The position numbers and the translations under genes were made by a program. DNA of 23,000 bases from CAZUHN01 sp964620535. Lineage in GTDB: Bacteria; UBA8248. The stretch is taken from contig CAZUHN010000242.1 of the NCBI GenBank assembly GCA_964620535.1, positions 1-23,000 on the forward strand, read 5' to 3'. Position 1 is the first letter of the stretch; each line of letters begins with the position of its first letter. This document shows positions 1 through 7,660 of the stretch, piece by piece. The notes under the pieces were generated by a model. It saw nothing but the letters and a program-made list of their open reading frames with translations. It was not told where the DNA came from and ran no database searches.

Positions 1-578
1 GAGGTGAATTCATCGGCCAGGACTACCCCTTCAACTCAAACTCAAATATGGACAATTTTCCTTCCTTAAGATTTCCAGGGCGGAGGAAACTCCATTTTTC
101 ACTTTGTGGCTCAAAGATGGATTCTATGCAAAAAGTCATTATCCTGCGTGCAAGAGACCACATAAAATATATCACCTCCGGCCACATTAATGAGCGAGAT
201 TAATGAGGCGAGCGAAAAAATCCCGAGTTTTCTCCTGTCGGTTGGCGCGCAATTGGGATGAGCCAACAGGGAAAGGACAGCCATTCGAGCAGAAGATAAG
301 AACAATAACAGAGACGAGAAAGAATACACCTTCCCCGGCATCGCAAATTACCCTTGCAAACCGGGACTAAACTGCGCTTTCGATTGCGGCTGGGCAGATA
401 TTCAAGAATTGAAAATATCAAAGAACCAATAACTTATTGACTTCACCCCCATATTATAAACAGACTACTCCCCTTCCGGATGGTTTCAGCACTCCGACAT
501 ATTTGTACCTGCCAGTTATGGGAAATTCCCTTGCATTCGCGATCAGAGGAGATTACACTCCCGGGAATGGATAAATAT
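1..578. other. Non-coding or unrecognised left flank
   Basis: No gene is recognised here. Base composition is visibly less GC-rich than the rest of the window. Frame 3 is open from the left edge to a TAA at 201-203 (66 codons, no start codon needed because the window cuts it). It could be the 3' tail of a gene beginning outside, but its peptide matches no family I know. The other short ORFs lack ribosome binding sites and family signatures. A small direct repeat sits at 186-212. Confidence 0.4.
186..212. repeat. Short tandem direct repeat
   Basis: ATTAATGAG followed by CGAG occurs at 186-198 and again at 199-212, the second copy carrying one extra G (ATTAATGAG-GCGAG). Two near-identical 13-14 bp units lie directly side by side in lower-GC sequence. 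It may be a replication-slippage duplication; no function is evident. Confidence 0.5.
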
Positions 579-608
579 TTGAATATCTTTATATCAGCAC
601 CGTATATT
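579..608 (+). promoter_or_regulatory. Possible sigma70 promoter for the radical SAM gene
   Basis: A -35-like TTGAAT (579-584) and a -10-like TATATT (603-608) are separated by 18 bp in AT-rich sequence. The first gene start lies about 105 bp downstream at 713. Matches to consensus are 4/6 and 5/6. This is sequence inspection only, and the long leader it implies has no recognised structure. Confidence 0.4.
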
Positions 609-712
609 CCTCGCCCGAAACGCATTTGTACCAGGCATTTACCAGCAACAGTGAATTTGACCGTAGGGAGAATAGCCTTTCTCCGTCTTTCATCTTTTTC
701 CCGGGAGAAACC

Positions 713-2563
713 ATGAGGCGTATCCACAAGATCGCCTTCGTTGAGACCAAAAGCGCAAGCCCAAACGTCTACAGCGGCATTCATATTCCCCGTATCGGGG
801 CGGTGTTGTTGGCCACCCTTTTGCGCGAGGCCGGCTATGACGTGGATGTGTTCTGCGAGGACATCACCCTCCTGGATACCGAGGAAATCTTCAGCGCTGA
901 CATCGTTGGCCTGTCGGCCCTGACGAACACGGTGCAGCCTGCTTACAAGCTTGCCGACCAGTGCCGCACCCGGGGAATTCCCACCATCATGGGAGGAACA
1001 CACTCCACCTTCAAGGCGGACGAGGCGCTCGATCACGTCGACTTCGTCGTCAAAGGCGAGGGCGAAGCCCCTCTCCTCGAGTTGCTCCAGACACTTGAGG
1101 CGGGACGCTCCGTCGAGGGCATCCCAAACCTCTCCTACTGGTCGGGGGGGCGGTGCGGGCGCGGAAAAAAGGTCCATAACCCCAACCGCGCCTTCGTCCA
1201 GGACCTCGACTCCCTTCCCATCCCCGACTTCGGCCTCGTCCGCGGCTGGGGAAAGGACTGCGTGACATCGATCATGACCAGCCGGGGCTGCCCCTACGAC
1301 TGCACCTTCTGCTCGGTGACCGCCATGCTCGGCCGCGGATACCGCTACACGAGCGAGGACCGCGTGCTGGAAGAGATCCGGCGCTACCGGGAGCGCGGTT
1401 ACATTTTCTTCGTCGACGACAACTTCGTGGTGAACAAGAAGCGGACCAAGCGGATCCTCGAGCGCAAGATTCGCGAAGGGCTCGGCATGGAATGGTCCGC
1501 CCAGATGCGCGCCGAGGCCGCGGAGGACCCCGAGCTGCTCCGCCTCATGCGTGACAGTAACTGCTTCAACGTCTACATCGGATTCGAGAGCTTCAACCCC
1601 CGCACCCTGGCACTCTACAACAAGCGCCTCGAGGTGGACCGGATCCACCGCAGCATCGATCTCTTTCACAAGCACCGGATCAAAGTTCATGGTATGTTCG
1701 TACTGGGTTCGGACGCGGACGACATCGACTCCGTGCGGAACACCGTGCGCCTGACCCAGAAGCTCGGGATCGACACGGCGCAGTTCATGATTCTGACCCC
1801 TATCCCGGGGAGTGTCCTCACCGAAGAGCTCCTCGCCGAAGGGCGCATCCGCACCGACGACTGGGATCTCTTCGACGGCCATTATGTCACCTACGAGCCG
1901 CGCCGCCTCACCCCCTACGAGCTCCAGCGGGAAACCCTCCGGGCCTACCGTAAATTTTACTCCCTCCCCCGAATTGCGGGGCGAGTTCTCCGGGGGGACA
2001 AGTGGGTGAGCCTCCTCCGGTGGGGAGCCCGCCGCTACCTAAAACAATGGAACCAACAAAACCGTGATTTCCTCGAAAATTTGAAGGAGGAAGTTTCCGC
2101 CGAAGTGCGACGCCTTGCGGCGGCTGGCTGCGGACAAAGGCGACGACGCATCGCGGTGGCGGAGAGCCTGATTCCGCGGCACCTCCTCCGATTCGTGACC
2201 GCCTTTTTCAGCCGTTTGGGAGTGAAGGTGGTCTCTCTTCAGGTGGAGGGGGCCGAGAACGTCGAAACTTTCTTTGAGAAGGTGGGCAAGACCCTGGAGA
2301 AATTGCGCGGAGGGTTCGATTTCCTTGTTCTTCCGGGCGAATTACCCTGGAAGCTTTCCATGGCAGCCGCCCCCCTCCTCGAAATTTCTTCCGCCCAAAT
2401 TGCCTCCGCCATTCTTCGTTTACCTGTCGAAGAGGACGGAACACCGAGCTACGCCGCCTTTGCCCGGCTCGGGCGAATGTTCACGGGAAACGGGCGAAAG
2501 GTAAACCGCGCTTTCGAAGCGGCGCTGCGCGAGATGGAAATCGTCCGCTTACCGGTGTTGTAG
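713..2563 (+). CDS. B12-binding-type radical SAM protein with unusual C-terminal extension
   Basis: 616 aa. The ATG at 713 is chosen because GGGAG lies 5 nt upstream; the open frame extends to 626 but adds only non-conserved residues. Residues ~10-140 form a Rossmann-like cobalamin-binding-type domain with the family's 'GAVLLATLLREAGYDV' beginning and a GGTHST loop. No DxHxxG cobalamin ligand is visible, so cobalamin binding is uncertain. The radical SAM core follows, with the cluster motif CPYDCTFC (C193, C197, C200) and the 'VYIGFES' and 'TPIPGS' strands typical of the BchE/HpnJ-like class. The core ends near residue 450. A further ~160 residues, rich in basic then hydrophobic segments, match no domain I recognise. 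It is a single gene, followed after 153 bp by a membrane protein on the same strand. The enzyme class is secure; the substrate is unknown. Confidence 0.88.
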   Translation: MRRIHKIAFVETKSASPNVYSGIHIPRIGAVLLATLLREAGYDVDVFCEDITLLDTEEIFSADIVGLSALTNTVQPAYKLADQCRTRGIPTIMGGTHSTFKADEALDHVDFVVKGEGEAPLLELLQTLEAGRSVEGIPNLSYWSGGRCGRGKKVHNPNRAFVQDLDSLPIPDFGLVRGWGKDCVTSIMTSRGCPYDCTFCSVTAMLGRGYRYTSEDRVLEEIRRYRERGYIFFVDDNFVVNKKRTKRILERKIREGLGMEWSAQMRAEAAEDPELLRLMRDSNCFNVYIGFESFNPRTLALYNKRLEVDRIHRSIDLFHKHRIKVHGMFVLGSDADDIDSVRNTVRLTQKLGIDTAQFMILTPIPGSVLTEELLAEGRIRTDDWDLFDGHYVTYEPRRLTPYELQRETLRAYRKFYSLPRIAGRVLRGDKWVSLLRWGARRYLKQWNQQNRDFLENLKEEVSAEVRRLAAAGCGQRRRRIAVAESLIPRHLLRFVTAFFSRLGVKVVSLQVEGAENVETFFEKVGKTLEKLRGGFDFLVLPGELPWKLSMAAAPLLEISSAQIASAILRLPVEEDGTPSYAAFARLGRMFTGNGRKVNRAFEAALREMEIVRLPVL

Positions 2564-2716
2564 CGCAGAAAGCAGCTACCCCCGACCGGTCTCGAAGCAT
2601 CATTCCTGGCATCGATCGCCCCTCAGGCGGCTTCGGGCCTTCATTTTCGTCGGCTTCAAGGGAGAGTTCGGAGCCCTCCACGGAATCATACGAAAAATTT
2701 TATTGAGGAGGCATCG

Positions 2717-3430
2717 GTGAAAATTAGAAAGGTTCTCACTCCAAAAGGCGTCACGTTCCTGGTGCTGTTCGCCGCGTTATCTCTCATCGGAATGAACATC
2801 AACTTCTCGAAGATCATCGGGGCGGAAAACCAATTCTTTACACTATTTCAATTTTTCGGCCCCATCGCAGGAGGGTTCCTGGGGCCGACGGTCGGGGCCG
2901 CCTCTGTCCTCCTGGCGCAAGCAGCTGACATTTTCCTGGCAGGAAAACCAATCTCTTTGCTGAACCTTCTTCGGATCACCCCCATGCTGTTCGCCGCCTA
3001 CTACTTCGGAAGCCGAAAAAGGAGCTTCGGGATCGTGGTTCCCTTGATCGCCATCGCTCTGTTCCTGTTGCATCCCGTGGGCAAACAGGTTTGGTTCTTT
3101 TCGCTTTTTTGGACCGTCCCCCTCATCGCGAAAACCTTGCCTTCCAAATACGCAACCAGTATCGTCGCCCGGAGCCTCGGCGCCACCTTCACAGCCCACG
3201 CGGTGGGCGGCGTTCTGTGGACCTACACCGTTCCGATGACCCCCGAAACCTACATGGCGCTCATTCCCGTCGTCATCATGGAAAGGACCCTTTTCGCCGC
3301 CGGAATTGCCGCCTCATACGTGGCAGTCAACGCCATCCTTGACAAGGCGCTGGAGACGTTCGACATGGCAGCGCCTGCCGGTCTGCTCTATATTGAAAAG
3401 AGGTTCACCTTCCGGGCAACGAGGGCCTGA
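2717..3430 (+). CDS. Integral membrane protein, possible ECF transporter S component
   Basis: 237 aa, GTG start at 2717 with GAGGAGG (2705-2711) five bases upstream. About six or seven hydrophobic spans are visible (roughly residues 11-29, 46-74, 83-98, 104-122, 125-142, 153-173, 180-207), so it is an inner-membrane protein. The glycine-rich 'FGPIAGGFLGPTVGAAS' segment and the short loops look like substrate-binding S components of energy-coupling-factor vitamin/metal importers. No EcfA or EcfT gene is nearby, so a shared ECF module elsewhere would be needed. I see no riboswitch signature in the 153-bp leader. A membrane protein is certain; the ECF assignment is tentative and the substrate unknown. 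Confidence 0.75.
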   Translation: MKIRKVLTPKGVTFLVLFAALSLIGMNINFSKIIGAENQFFTLFQFFGPIAGGFLGPTVGAASVLLAQAADIFLAGKPISLLNLLRITPMLFAAYYFGSRKRSFGIVVPLIAIALFLLHPVGKQVWFFSLFWTVPLIAKTLPSKYATSIVARSLGATFTAHAVGGVLWTYTVPMTPETYMALIPVVIMERTLFAAGIAASYVAVNAILDKALETFDMAAPAGLLYIEKRFTFRATRA

Positions 3431-3458
3431 AACAACCCGCCAAGTGGACTACCGTTCA

Positions 3459-3474
3459 CCGCAATGAGTTGCGG
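3459..3474 (+). terminator. Short hairpin after the membrane protein gene
   Basis: CCGCAA (3459-3464), loop TGAG, TTGCGG (3469-3474) gives a perfect 6-bp stem with a 4-nt loop, 29 bp after the stop at 3430. No T-run follows, so intrinsic termination is doubtful; it may be a mRNA 3' end stabiliser. A second weak stem, GGAGAA/TTCTCC, lies at 3483-3503. Confidence 0.3.
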
Positions 3475-3703
3475 CTTCACTCGGAGAAGTCGAGCGTTTC
3501 TCCCCGGTTTTGCGACAAAATCCACGGCGCAGGGCGGCGCTCCGAGTCCAATTACCTAACATTTCCAGAAACACAGTTCAATTATTATACAAAAAAACGA
3601 AGGTACACCGAAAAATCTTAAAAATCTCAAAAAACATTCCACCCCAATTTTTTCCTCAAGTCCCTCTCCCCAGGGCCGATACGACAAACGAGGAGGGGAA
3701 ACT

Positions 3704-3880
3704 GTGCGCACAGGTCAAGTGACGGCTCCTGCCAACGCGGCAGTATCCAGGGGATCATCCGGTATCAGCCAGAACAAAGGGGTGAACACGCCCATCGCGC
3801 TTCTTTTGCCCGCCACCACCCTTTCCAATAACATTACGGCTGTAGCGGGAAAGGGTTCCTCGCTGAACGTTTCCGCCTGA
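3704..3880 (+). CDS. Small ORF with strong ribosome binding site, unknown
   Basis: 58 aa from a GTG at 3704, preceded by GAGGAGGGG (3690-3698) at good spacing, one of the best Shine-Dalgarno matches in this gene-poor interval. The peptide is small, rich in Ala/Ser/Thr/Asn, with a mildly hydrophobic middle (PIALLLPATT) and no motif or signal peptide. No homologous family comes to mind. It could be a genuine short gene or a chance ORF or remnant in a decayed region; the ribosome site is the only real support. Confidence 0.25.
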   Translation: MRTGQVTAPANAAVSRGSSGISQNKGVNTPIALLLPATTLSNNITAVAGKGSSLNVSA

Positions 3881-4220
3881 GCCAAATCGAAGTTTCGCGA
3901 AAATAGAAATAGGCCTCTCGGTACGGGCATCCGGAGGCCATTTCCGTTCCCATCCATTGCCGGCTATGGCTGATGAGGAGTTGCAAGCGGTGTTGAGTCA
4001 GGAGGCGAAGGGAGCATTGCGCCCCAAAATGGAGAAAATCGTTTATACACCATGTTTTTGGCTGCAGGAACTGTCTCAGAGGTGTTCTTCAGCGCACTTG
4101 GTGGCCATCCCTTTGAGACGCACCGCCCGAAAAGGGGCAATTTTCGGTCAAATTTTACACGGGAGAGATCGTTGCTGCATAAGCTCAGATTAAAACTTTC
4201 TCAACAGGAGAACAAATCCG

Positions 4221-4501
4221 ATATTTATCGTACTTCTCTAAAGTTATCAGACAACAAAGGTAAAGCCGGCCAATTCATGGAAGGCCACAAAGAATGGATC
4301 GAGCGCGATTTCGATGACGGCGTGTTTTTGTTGGCCGGTAGTCTGCAACCCAATTTGGGCGATGGGATTGTGGCACACTACACGTCACTGCCGGACCTGC
4401 AAAGCAGAGTGAAAACTGAACCGTTTGTGGCTGAAAAGGTGGTGAAAGTTGAAATCCTGGAAATCACCCCATCAATAGCCGATGCACGGGTAAATTTATA
4501 G
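4221..4501 (+). pseudogene. YciI-like (YCII-domain) gene, frameshifted
   Basis: The segment 'FMEGHKEWIERDFDDGVFL' followed by 'LAGSLQP', 'EPFVAEKVVKVEILEITP' is the classic pattern of YciI-like dimeric alpha/beta-barrel proteins (~90 aa), including the HxxWI helix and the D/E-PF motif. The expected N-terminal strand (FIVLL) is present but in another frame: ATA TTT ATC GTA CTT CTC from 4221, then TAA. Removing one CT from the TCTCT run at 4235-4239 joins the frames (FIVLL-KLSDNKGKAGQF). The position where ATG is expected is ATA, and GGAG sits just upstream (4207-4210) at usual spacing. So the gene seems to have lost its start codon and gained a 2-bp insertion. A longer in-frame ORF from 4052 reads through the domain but replaces its first strand with unrelated residues. 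Confidence 0.6.
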
Positions 4502-4568
4502 CTCGATTAAACAATTTTCCTCTGGTGATTATTTCTCATTATCCGAAAAAAGGGCTTCCCGCTCCCCC

Positions 4569-5351
4569 CTAGCCCGCGGTGAAGCCACCGTCCAGGAAAA
4601 TGACTTGCCCGGTCAGGTAGTCCGAGGCGGAAGAGGCGAGATAAAGAAGCGTTCCGATGAGGTCATCGGGCTCGCCCGCCCGCCCCAGGGGCGTCCGTTT
4701 CAGTATGAACCGGTAGAACTCCTCGTTCTCAAAAATCCACTTCGTCATTTCGGTCCGGAAAAGGGTGGGGGCGATGCAGTTCACGTTGATCCCGTGCCGG
4801 CCCCACTCGCAGGCGAGGGTTTTCGCCATCAAATGAATCGCGCCCTTCGAAGGGCTGTAGGCCACGCATCCATCTTCCCGGCCGAGAAACCCGCGTGTGG
4901 AACCGATCAGAATGATTTTTCCGCCCCGGCCGCGCTCGATCATGATCCGCCCCGCCTCCTGGCAGAAAAGCCAGGTGCCCTTGACGTTCACGTCCATGAC
5001 CTCCTCCCAGGCATCGAGCGGGATGTCCACAGCGGTATGGTAGGGATTGATTCCCGCCATCGGGAGGAGAATGTCGATCCCGCCGAAGCGCTTCGCAGTT
5101 TCCGCCACGATGCGCTTGGCGGCGTCCGGGTCGTCCGGCCTGCCGGGCTCGACCTCGGCCGTTCCGCCGTCCCGGCGGATCTCTTCGGTGAGGAGATTGA
5201 GTTTGTCCTCCGAACGGCCCGTGAGAACGAGCCGGGCACCGGCCGCAGCCAGGCCCTTGGAGGCGGCCCGGCCCAACCCCCCGCTCGCCCCCGTGACGAG
5301 GGCGACCCGGCCCGAGATATCGAAGAGGGAGGAAACGGCTGCGCTTTTCAT
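4569..5351 (-). CDS. SDR-family NAD(P)-dependent oxidoreductase
   Basis: 260 aa, a standard length for a classical short-chain dehydrogenase. ATG at 5351 (minus) with GAGGA about 7 nt upstream. The cofactor motif TGASGGLG is at residues 20-27. The catalytic set is N122 (VNVKG), S151 (ILIGS), Y165 and K169 (YSPSK). The usual NNAG is replaced by PMAG at 97-100. The C-terminus 'YLTGQVIFLDGGFTAG' is typical of gluconate 5-dehydrogenase/FabG-like enzymes. It lies 37 bp downstream of the carboxylase beta-subunit remnant on the same strand, so it was probably the second gene of an acyl-CoA-related operon. It appears intact. The substrate cannot be inferred beyond a hydroxyl/ketone pair. Confidence 0.92.
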   Translation of the reverse strand: MKSAAVSSLFDISGRVALVTGASGGLGRAASKGLAAAGARLVLTGRSEDKLNLLTEEIRRDGGTAEVEPGRPDDPDAAKRIVAETAKRFGGIDILLPMAGINPYHTAVDIPLDAWEEVMDVNVKGTWLFCQEAGRIMIERGRGGKIILIGSTRGFLGREDGCVAYSPSKGAIHLMAKTLACEWGRHGINVNCIAPTLFRTEMTKWIFENEEFYRFILKRTPLGRAGEPDDLIGTLLYLASSASDYLTGQVIFLDGGFTAG

Positions 5352-5388
5352 AAAGTATCCTCATAATTCCGGCGGGAAAAATTCGGTC

Positions 5389-5760
5389 TCAAAACCGGAA
5401 CACCCCCGCCCGCCGTTCGGGAAAGGGGGCGTTGAAGGCGGCTGAGAGGCCCAGCGCCAGGGCGGCCCGCGTCTCGGGGGCGAGCGATCACCCCGTTGTC
5501 CCAAAGGCGCGCGGTGCTGTAGTAAGGGCTCCCCTGCCGCTCGTACTGCTCCCGGGTGGGGCGGAGGAACACCTCTTCCTCCGCGAGGTCCATTGCTTCT
5601 CCTTTCCGCACCCTTCGTGCTTCTCCACCATCGCGAGGAGGCCTCCCTTCGTCGCCTCGGCGAGCCGCAGACGCAGATCCTCCACCAGCGCGCAATAGAC
5701 GTGCGCGCGTTCCTGAAACCCGGGGCCAGACGCGCGGATGGCGGAAGAGATTTTCTCCAT
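5389..5760 (-). pseudogene. Acyl-CoA carboxylase beta subunit (MCC-B-like), internally deleted remnant
   Basis: Only the two ends of a ~530-aa biotin-dependent carboxyltransferase are present. From the ATG at 5760 the frame encodes an N-terminal piece with 'ALVEDLRLRLAEATKGG' and 'VEKHEGCGK', matching the start of methylcrotonyl-CoA carboxylase-type beta subunits. About 55 residues in, the sequence jumps (other frame, near 5593) to the C-terminal motif 'EQYERQGSPYYSTARLW' plus DNGVI. A second frameshift near 5485-5490 then leads into 'APETRAALALGLSAAFNAPF' and a stop at 5389. The catalytic core (~450 residues) is absent. The junction happens to create AAGGAGAAGCA-ATG, so a short peptide from 5593 might still be translated. 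The remnant and the SDR gene share an orientation. Confidence 0.75.
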
Positions 5761-5945
5761 GATGATCGGGACTATATCGCGGGAGAGGCCCTCCGCGCAT
5801 CAGGCATCCCCGCCCCGCTGGCGGGTGTTCGGTAGGGCGTCCGCTTCCTTTTCGTGCTAGGGTTTGAACACACCGCATACCCGCTTGACTGGATCGGGAT
5901 CGTCTTCTGCCCGAATCCAAAAACGCGCCGCCGGAGGAGCCCCGC

Positions 5946-7355
5946 TTGGACTCCAAGGACTTGCCGTTCGCGCCCGTCTCCGAACTCGCTCCGAAGATCG
6001 CCTCGGGGGCGGTGAAGCCGGGCGCCCTTCTCGAAGCCTGCATCGGGCGGATCGAGAAAACGGAACCCGCCCTCAACGCCTTTATCACAAAAACATTCGA
6101 CACGGCGCGGCGGGACGCGGAAGAGCGCGAGGCGGAAGTCCGCCGGGGAATCCTCCGCAGCCCGCTTCATGGAATCCCCGTCGCGGTGAAAGATAACGTG
6201 GACCTGGCGGGGGTGGCCACGACGGCAGGAAGCGGTATTTTGAAGGACAACCTGGTCGGGGGAACGGCGACGTGCGCCGTGCGCCTGTTGGAAGCGGGGG
6301 CCCTCATCCTGGGAAAAACCAACCTTCAGGAGTTCGCCCGCGGGCCGACGGGGGCAGATTCGCACTTCGGCCCCACCCTCAATCCCTGGGATCCGGACCG
6401 AACCTCGGGGGGAAGCAGCAGCGGATCGGGCGCTGCGGCCTCCTCCGGCATGGCGGTCGCCGCCCTGGGATCGGACACGGGGGGTTCGGTCCGCATTCCG
6501 GCGGCCTTCTGCGGCATAGCCGGAATCCGGCCTACCTACGGGCGGGTGAGCCGAGCGGGGGTCGTCCCGCTGGGGCTGAGCTTCGACACCCTGGGACCTC
6601 TCACCCGGACGGTCGAGGACGCCGCCATTTTCCTCCAGGCCATGGCCGGCCCTGACCCGCTCGACCACACGACCGGGAACGAGCCGCCGCCGGCCTTCCG
6701 CGCCCGGATCGGAGAGGGCGTCGAGGGGCTCATCTTCGGGGTGCCGACGAATCACTTCTGGCCGGGGATGGACGGGGAGGTGGAGAAACTCGCATGGGAG
6801 GCCGTCTCGGCGCTGGAGGCCATGGGGGGGCGCGTGATCGAGATGGAGATCCCCTGGGCGGAGCACGGCGTGGCGGCCTATTCTGTCATCGTGGGCGCGG
6901 AGAGCGCAGAATATCACCGGACATACCTCCGGGAGCGGCGGGATGCCTATACGTCGACCGGCGCGGATTTTTTCGAGGAGAGCCTCTTCATCCCCGCCTG
7001 GCGCTACGTGCAGGCCCAGCGCGTCCGGACCCTCTTCCTCCGCCAGGCGGCGGCCGTCTTCCGCAAGGTGGACGCCGTCCTGACCCCCACCGTGCCGATT
7101 ACTCCGCCCACCATCGCGGACTGCCTGGACGGAAACAAGACCTGGGCCGCCATCCTCCATTGCACGGCGCCCTTCAGCCCGCTCGGGAGCCCCGTCCTTC
7201 AGGTGCCCTGCGGCTTCACCCGAGCGGGCCAGCCAGCCGGGCTACAAATCGCGGGAAGGTGGGGCGAGGAGGCGTTATTGTTCCGGATCGGGACGGCCTA
7301 CGAGCGGGCGCACCCCTGGTGGCGGCGGCGCCCGCCCCTCGCCGGGGCCGAATGA
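5946..7355 (+). CDS. Amidase, amidase-signature (GatA/AtzE-like) family
   Basis: 469 aa from a TTG at 5946, chosen because GGAGGAG (5933-5939) is 6 nt upstream and no ATG fits. The Ser-cisSer-Lys triad is complete: K82 in 'VAVKDNVD', S157 in 'TSGGSSSGSGAAAS', and nucleophile S181 in 'GSDTGGSVRIPA', with the same spacing (99 and 24) as GatA. Family enzymes hydrolyse carboxamides (amide to acid plus ammonia) in the cytoplasm. The next gene is a 71-aa AtzG/GatC-like protein, suggesting a two-subunit hydrolase such as AtzE-AtzG rather than the tRNA amidotransferase, since no gatB is nearby. The substrate is unknown. Confidence 0.92.
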   Translation: MDSKDLPFAPVSELAPKIASGAVKPGALLEACIGRIEKTEPALNAFITKTFDTARRDAEEREAEVRRGILRSPLHGIPVAVKDNVDLAGVATTAGSGILKDNLVGGTATCAVRLLEAGALILGKTNLQEFARGPTGADSHFGPTLNPWDPDRTSGGSSSGSGAAASSGMAVAALGSDTGGSVRIPAAFCGIAGIRPTYGRVSRAGVVPLGLSFDTLGPLTRTVEDAAIFLQAMAGPDPLDHTTGNEPPPAFRARIGEGVEGLIFGVPTNHFWPGMDGEVEKLAWEAVSALEAMGGRVIEMEIPWAEHGVAAYSVIVGAESAEYHRTYLRERRDAYTSTGADFFEESLFIPAWRYVQAQRVRTLFLRQAAAVFRKVDAVLTPTVPITPPTIADCLDGNKTWAAILHCTAPFSPLGSPVLQVPCGFTRAGQPAGLQIAGRWGEEALLFRIGTAYERAHPWWRRRPPLAGAE

Positions 7356-7431
7356 GGCGCCGCCGACCCTGCCGGGTGCGCCCCGCCTGTGCCCTTTAGA
7401 CGGGGGAAACCGGCGGGCGGGAGAGAAAAAG

Positions 7432-7647
7432 ATGACAAAGAAAGCGCTTTCGGAGGGGGAGGTTGCGGCGATGGCCGAGGGGATGGGCCACCGGGTCCTG
7501 CCCGCGCGCCTGGAAAAGCTCACCGCGGGAGTGAATCGCCTCCTTGCCCTCTGCGCCACCCTCGACGCGTTCGATCCCGGCGGCGCCGAGCGGGCCGAAA
7601 CGCTCGATTTCCTGCGCCTCAAGCCGGAAGACCTGCCCGAGCCCTAG
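7432..7647 (+). CDS. Small AtzG/GatC-like (DUF4089-type) amidase partner
   Basis: 71 aa, ATG at 7432 with GGGAG upstream (GGGAGAGAAAAAG). It consists of two predicted helices, one around 'LPARLEKLTAGVNRLLALCA', then an acidic tail ending 'FLRLKPEDLPEP'. This is the size, helix layout and gene position of AtzG-like proteins, which bind and stabilise an adjacent amidase as GatC does for GatA. The 76-bp gap after the amidase stop and the same strand support co-expression. The gene ends 13 bp before the end of the convergent dehydrogenase. The gene is likely real; the family is inferred mainly from context. Confidence 0.65.
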   Translation: MTKKALSEGEVAAMAEGMGHRVLPARLEKLTAGVNRLLALCATLDAFDPGGAERAETLDFLRLKPEDLPEP

Positions 7648-7660
7648 GCGCGCTCCGTCG

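Larger units (their letters stand above)
3431..4220. other. Gene-poor interval with hairpin, A-rich tract and one short ORF
   Basis: No conserved protein is recognised between the membrane protein and the YciI remnant. It contains a small hairpin just after the upstream stop, an A/T-rich stretch at about 3570-3640, and a 58-codon ORF with a strong ribosome binding site (3704-3880). Open frames at 3957-4193 (plus) and 3715-3957 (minus) have no recognisable product and no convincing start. Composition is clearly less GC-rich than in the flanking operons, suggesting a decayed or acquired segment. Confidence 0.45.

Noticed and set aside
443..1882. A 479-codon minus-strand open frame opposite the radical SAM gene
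   Set aside because: No ribosome site or recognisable domain; the plus strand carries a clear radical SAM gene here.
5860..5880. Possible tRNA T-arm-like GTTCAAACC on the minus strand
   Set aside because: The flanking bases do not form a 5-bp stem and no acceptor or anticodon arm can be drawn.
5772..7160. A 462-codon minus-strand open frame opposite the amidase
   Set aside because: The amidase triad and motifs on the plus strand are complete; the minus translation is compositionally biased.
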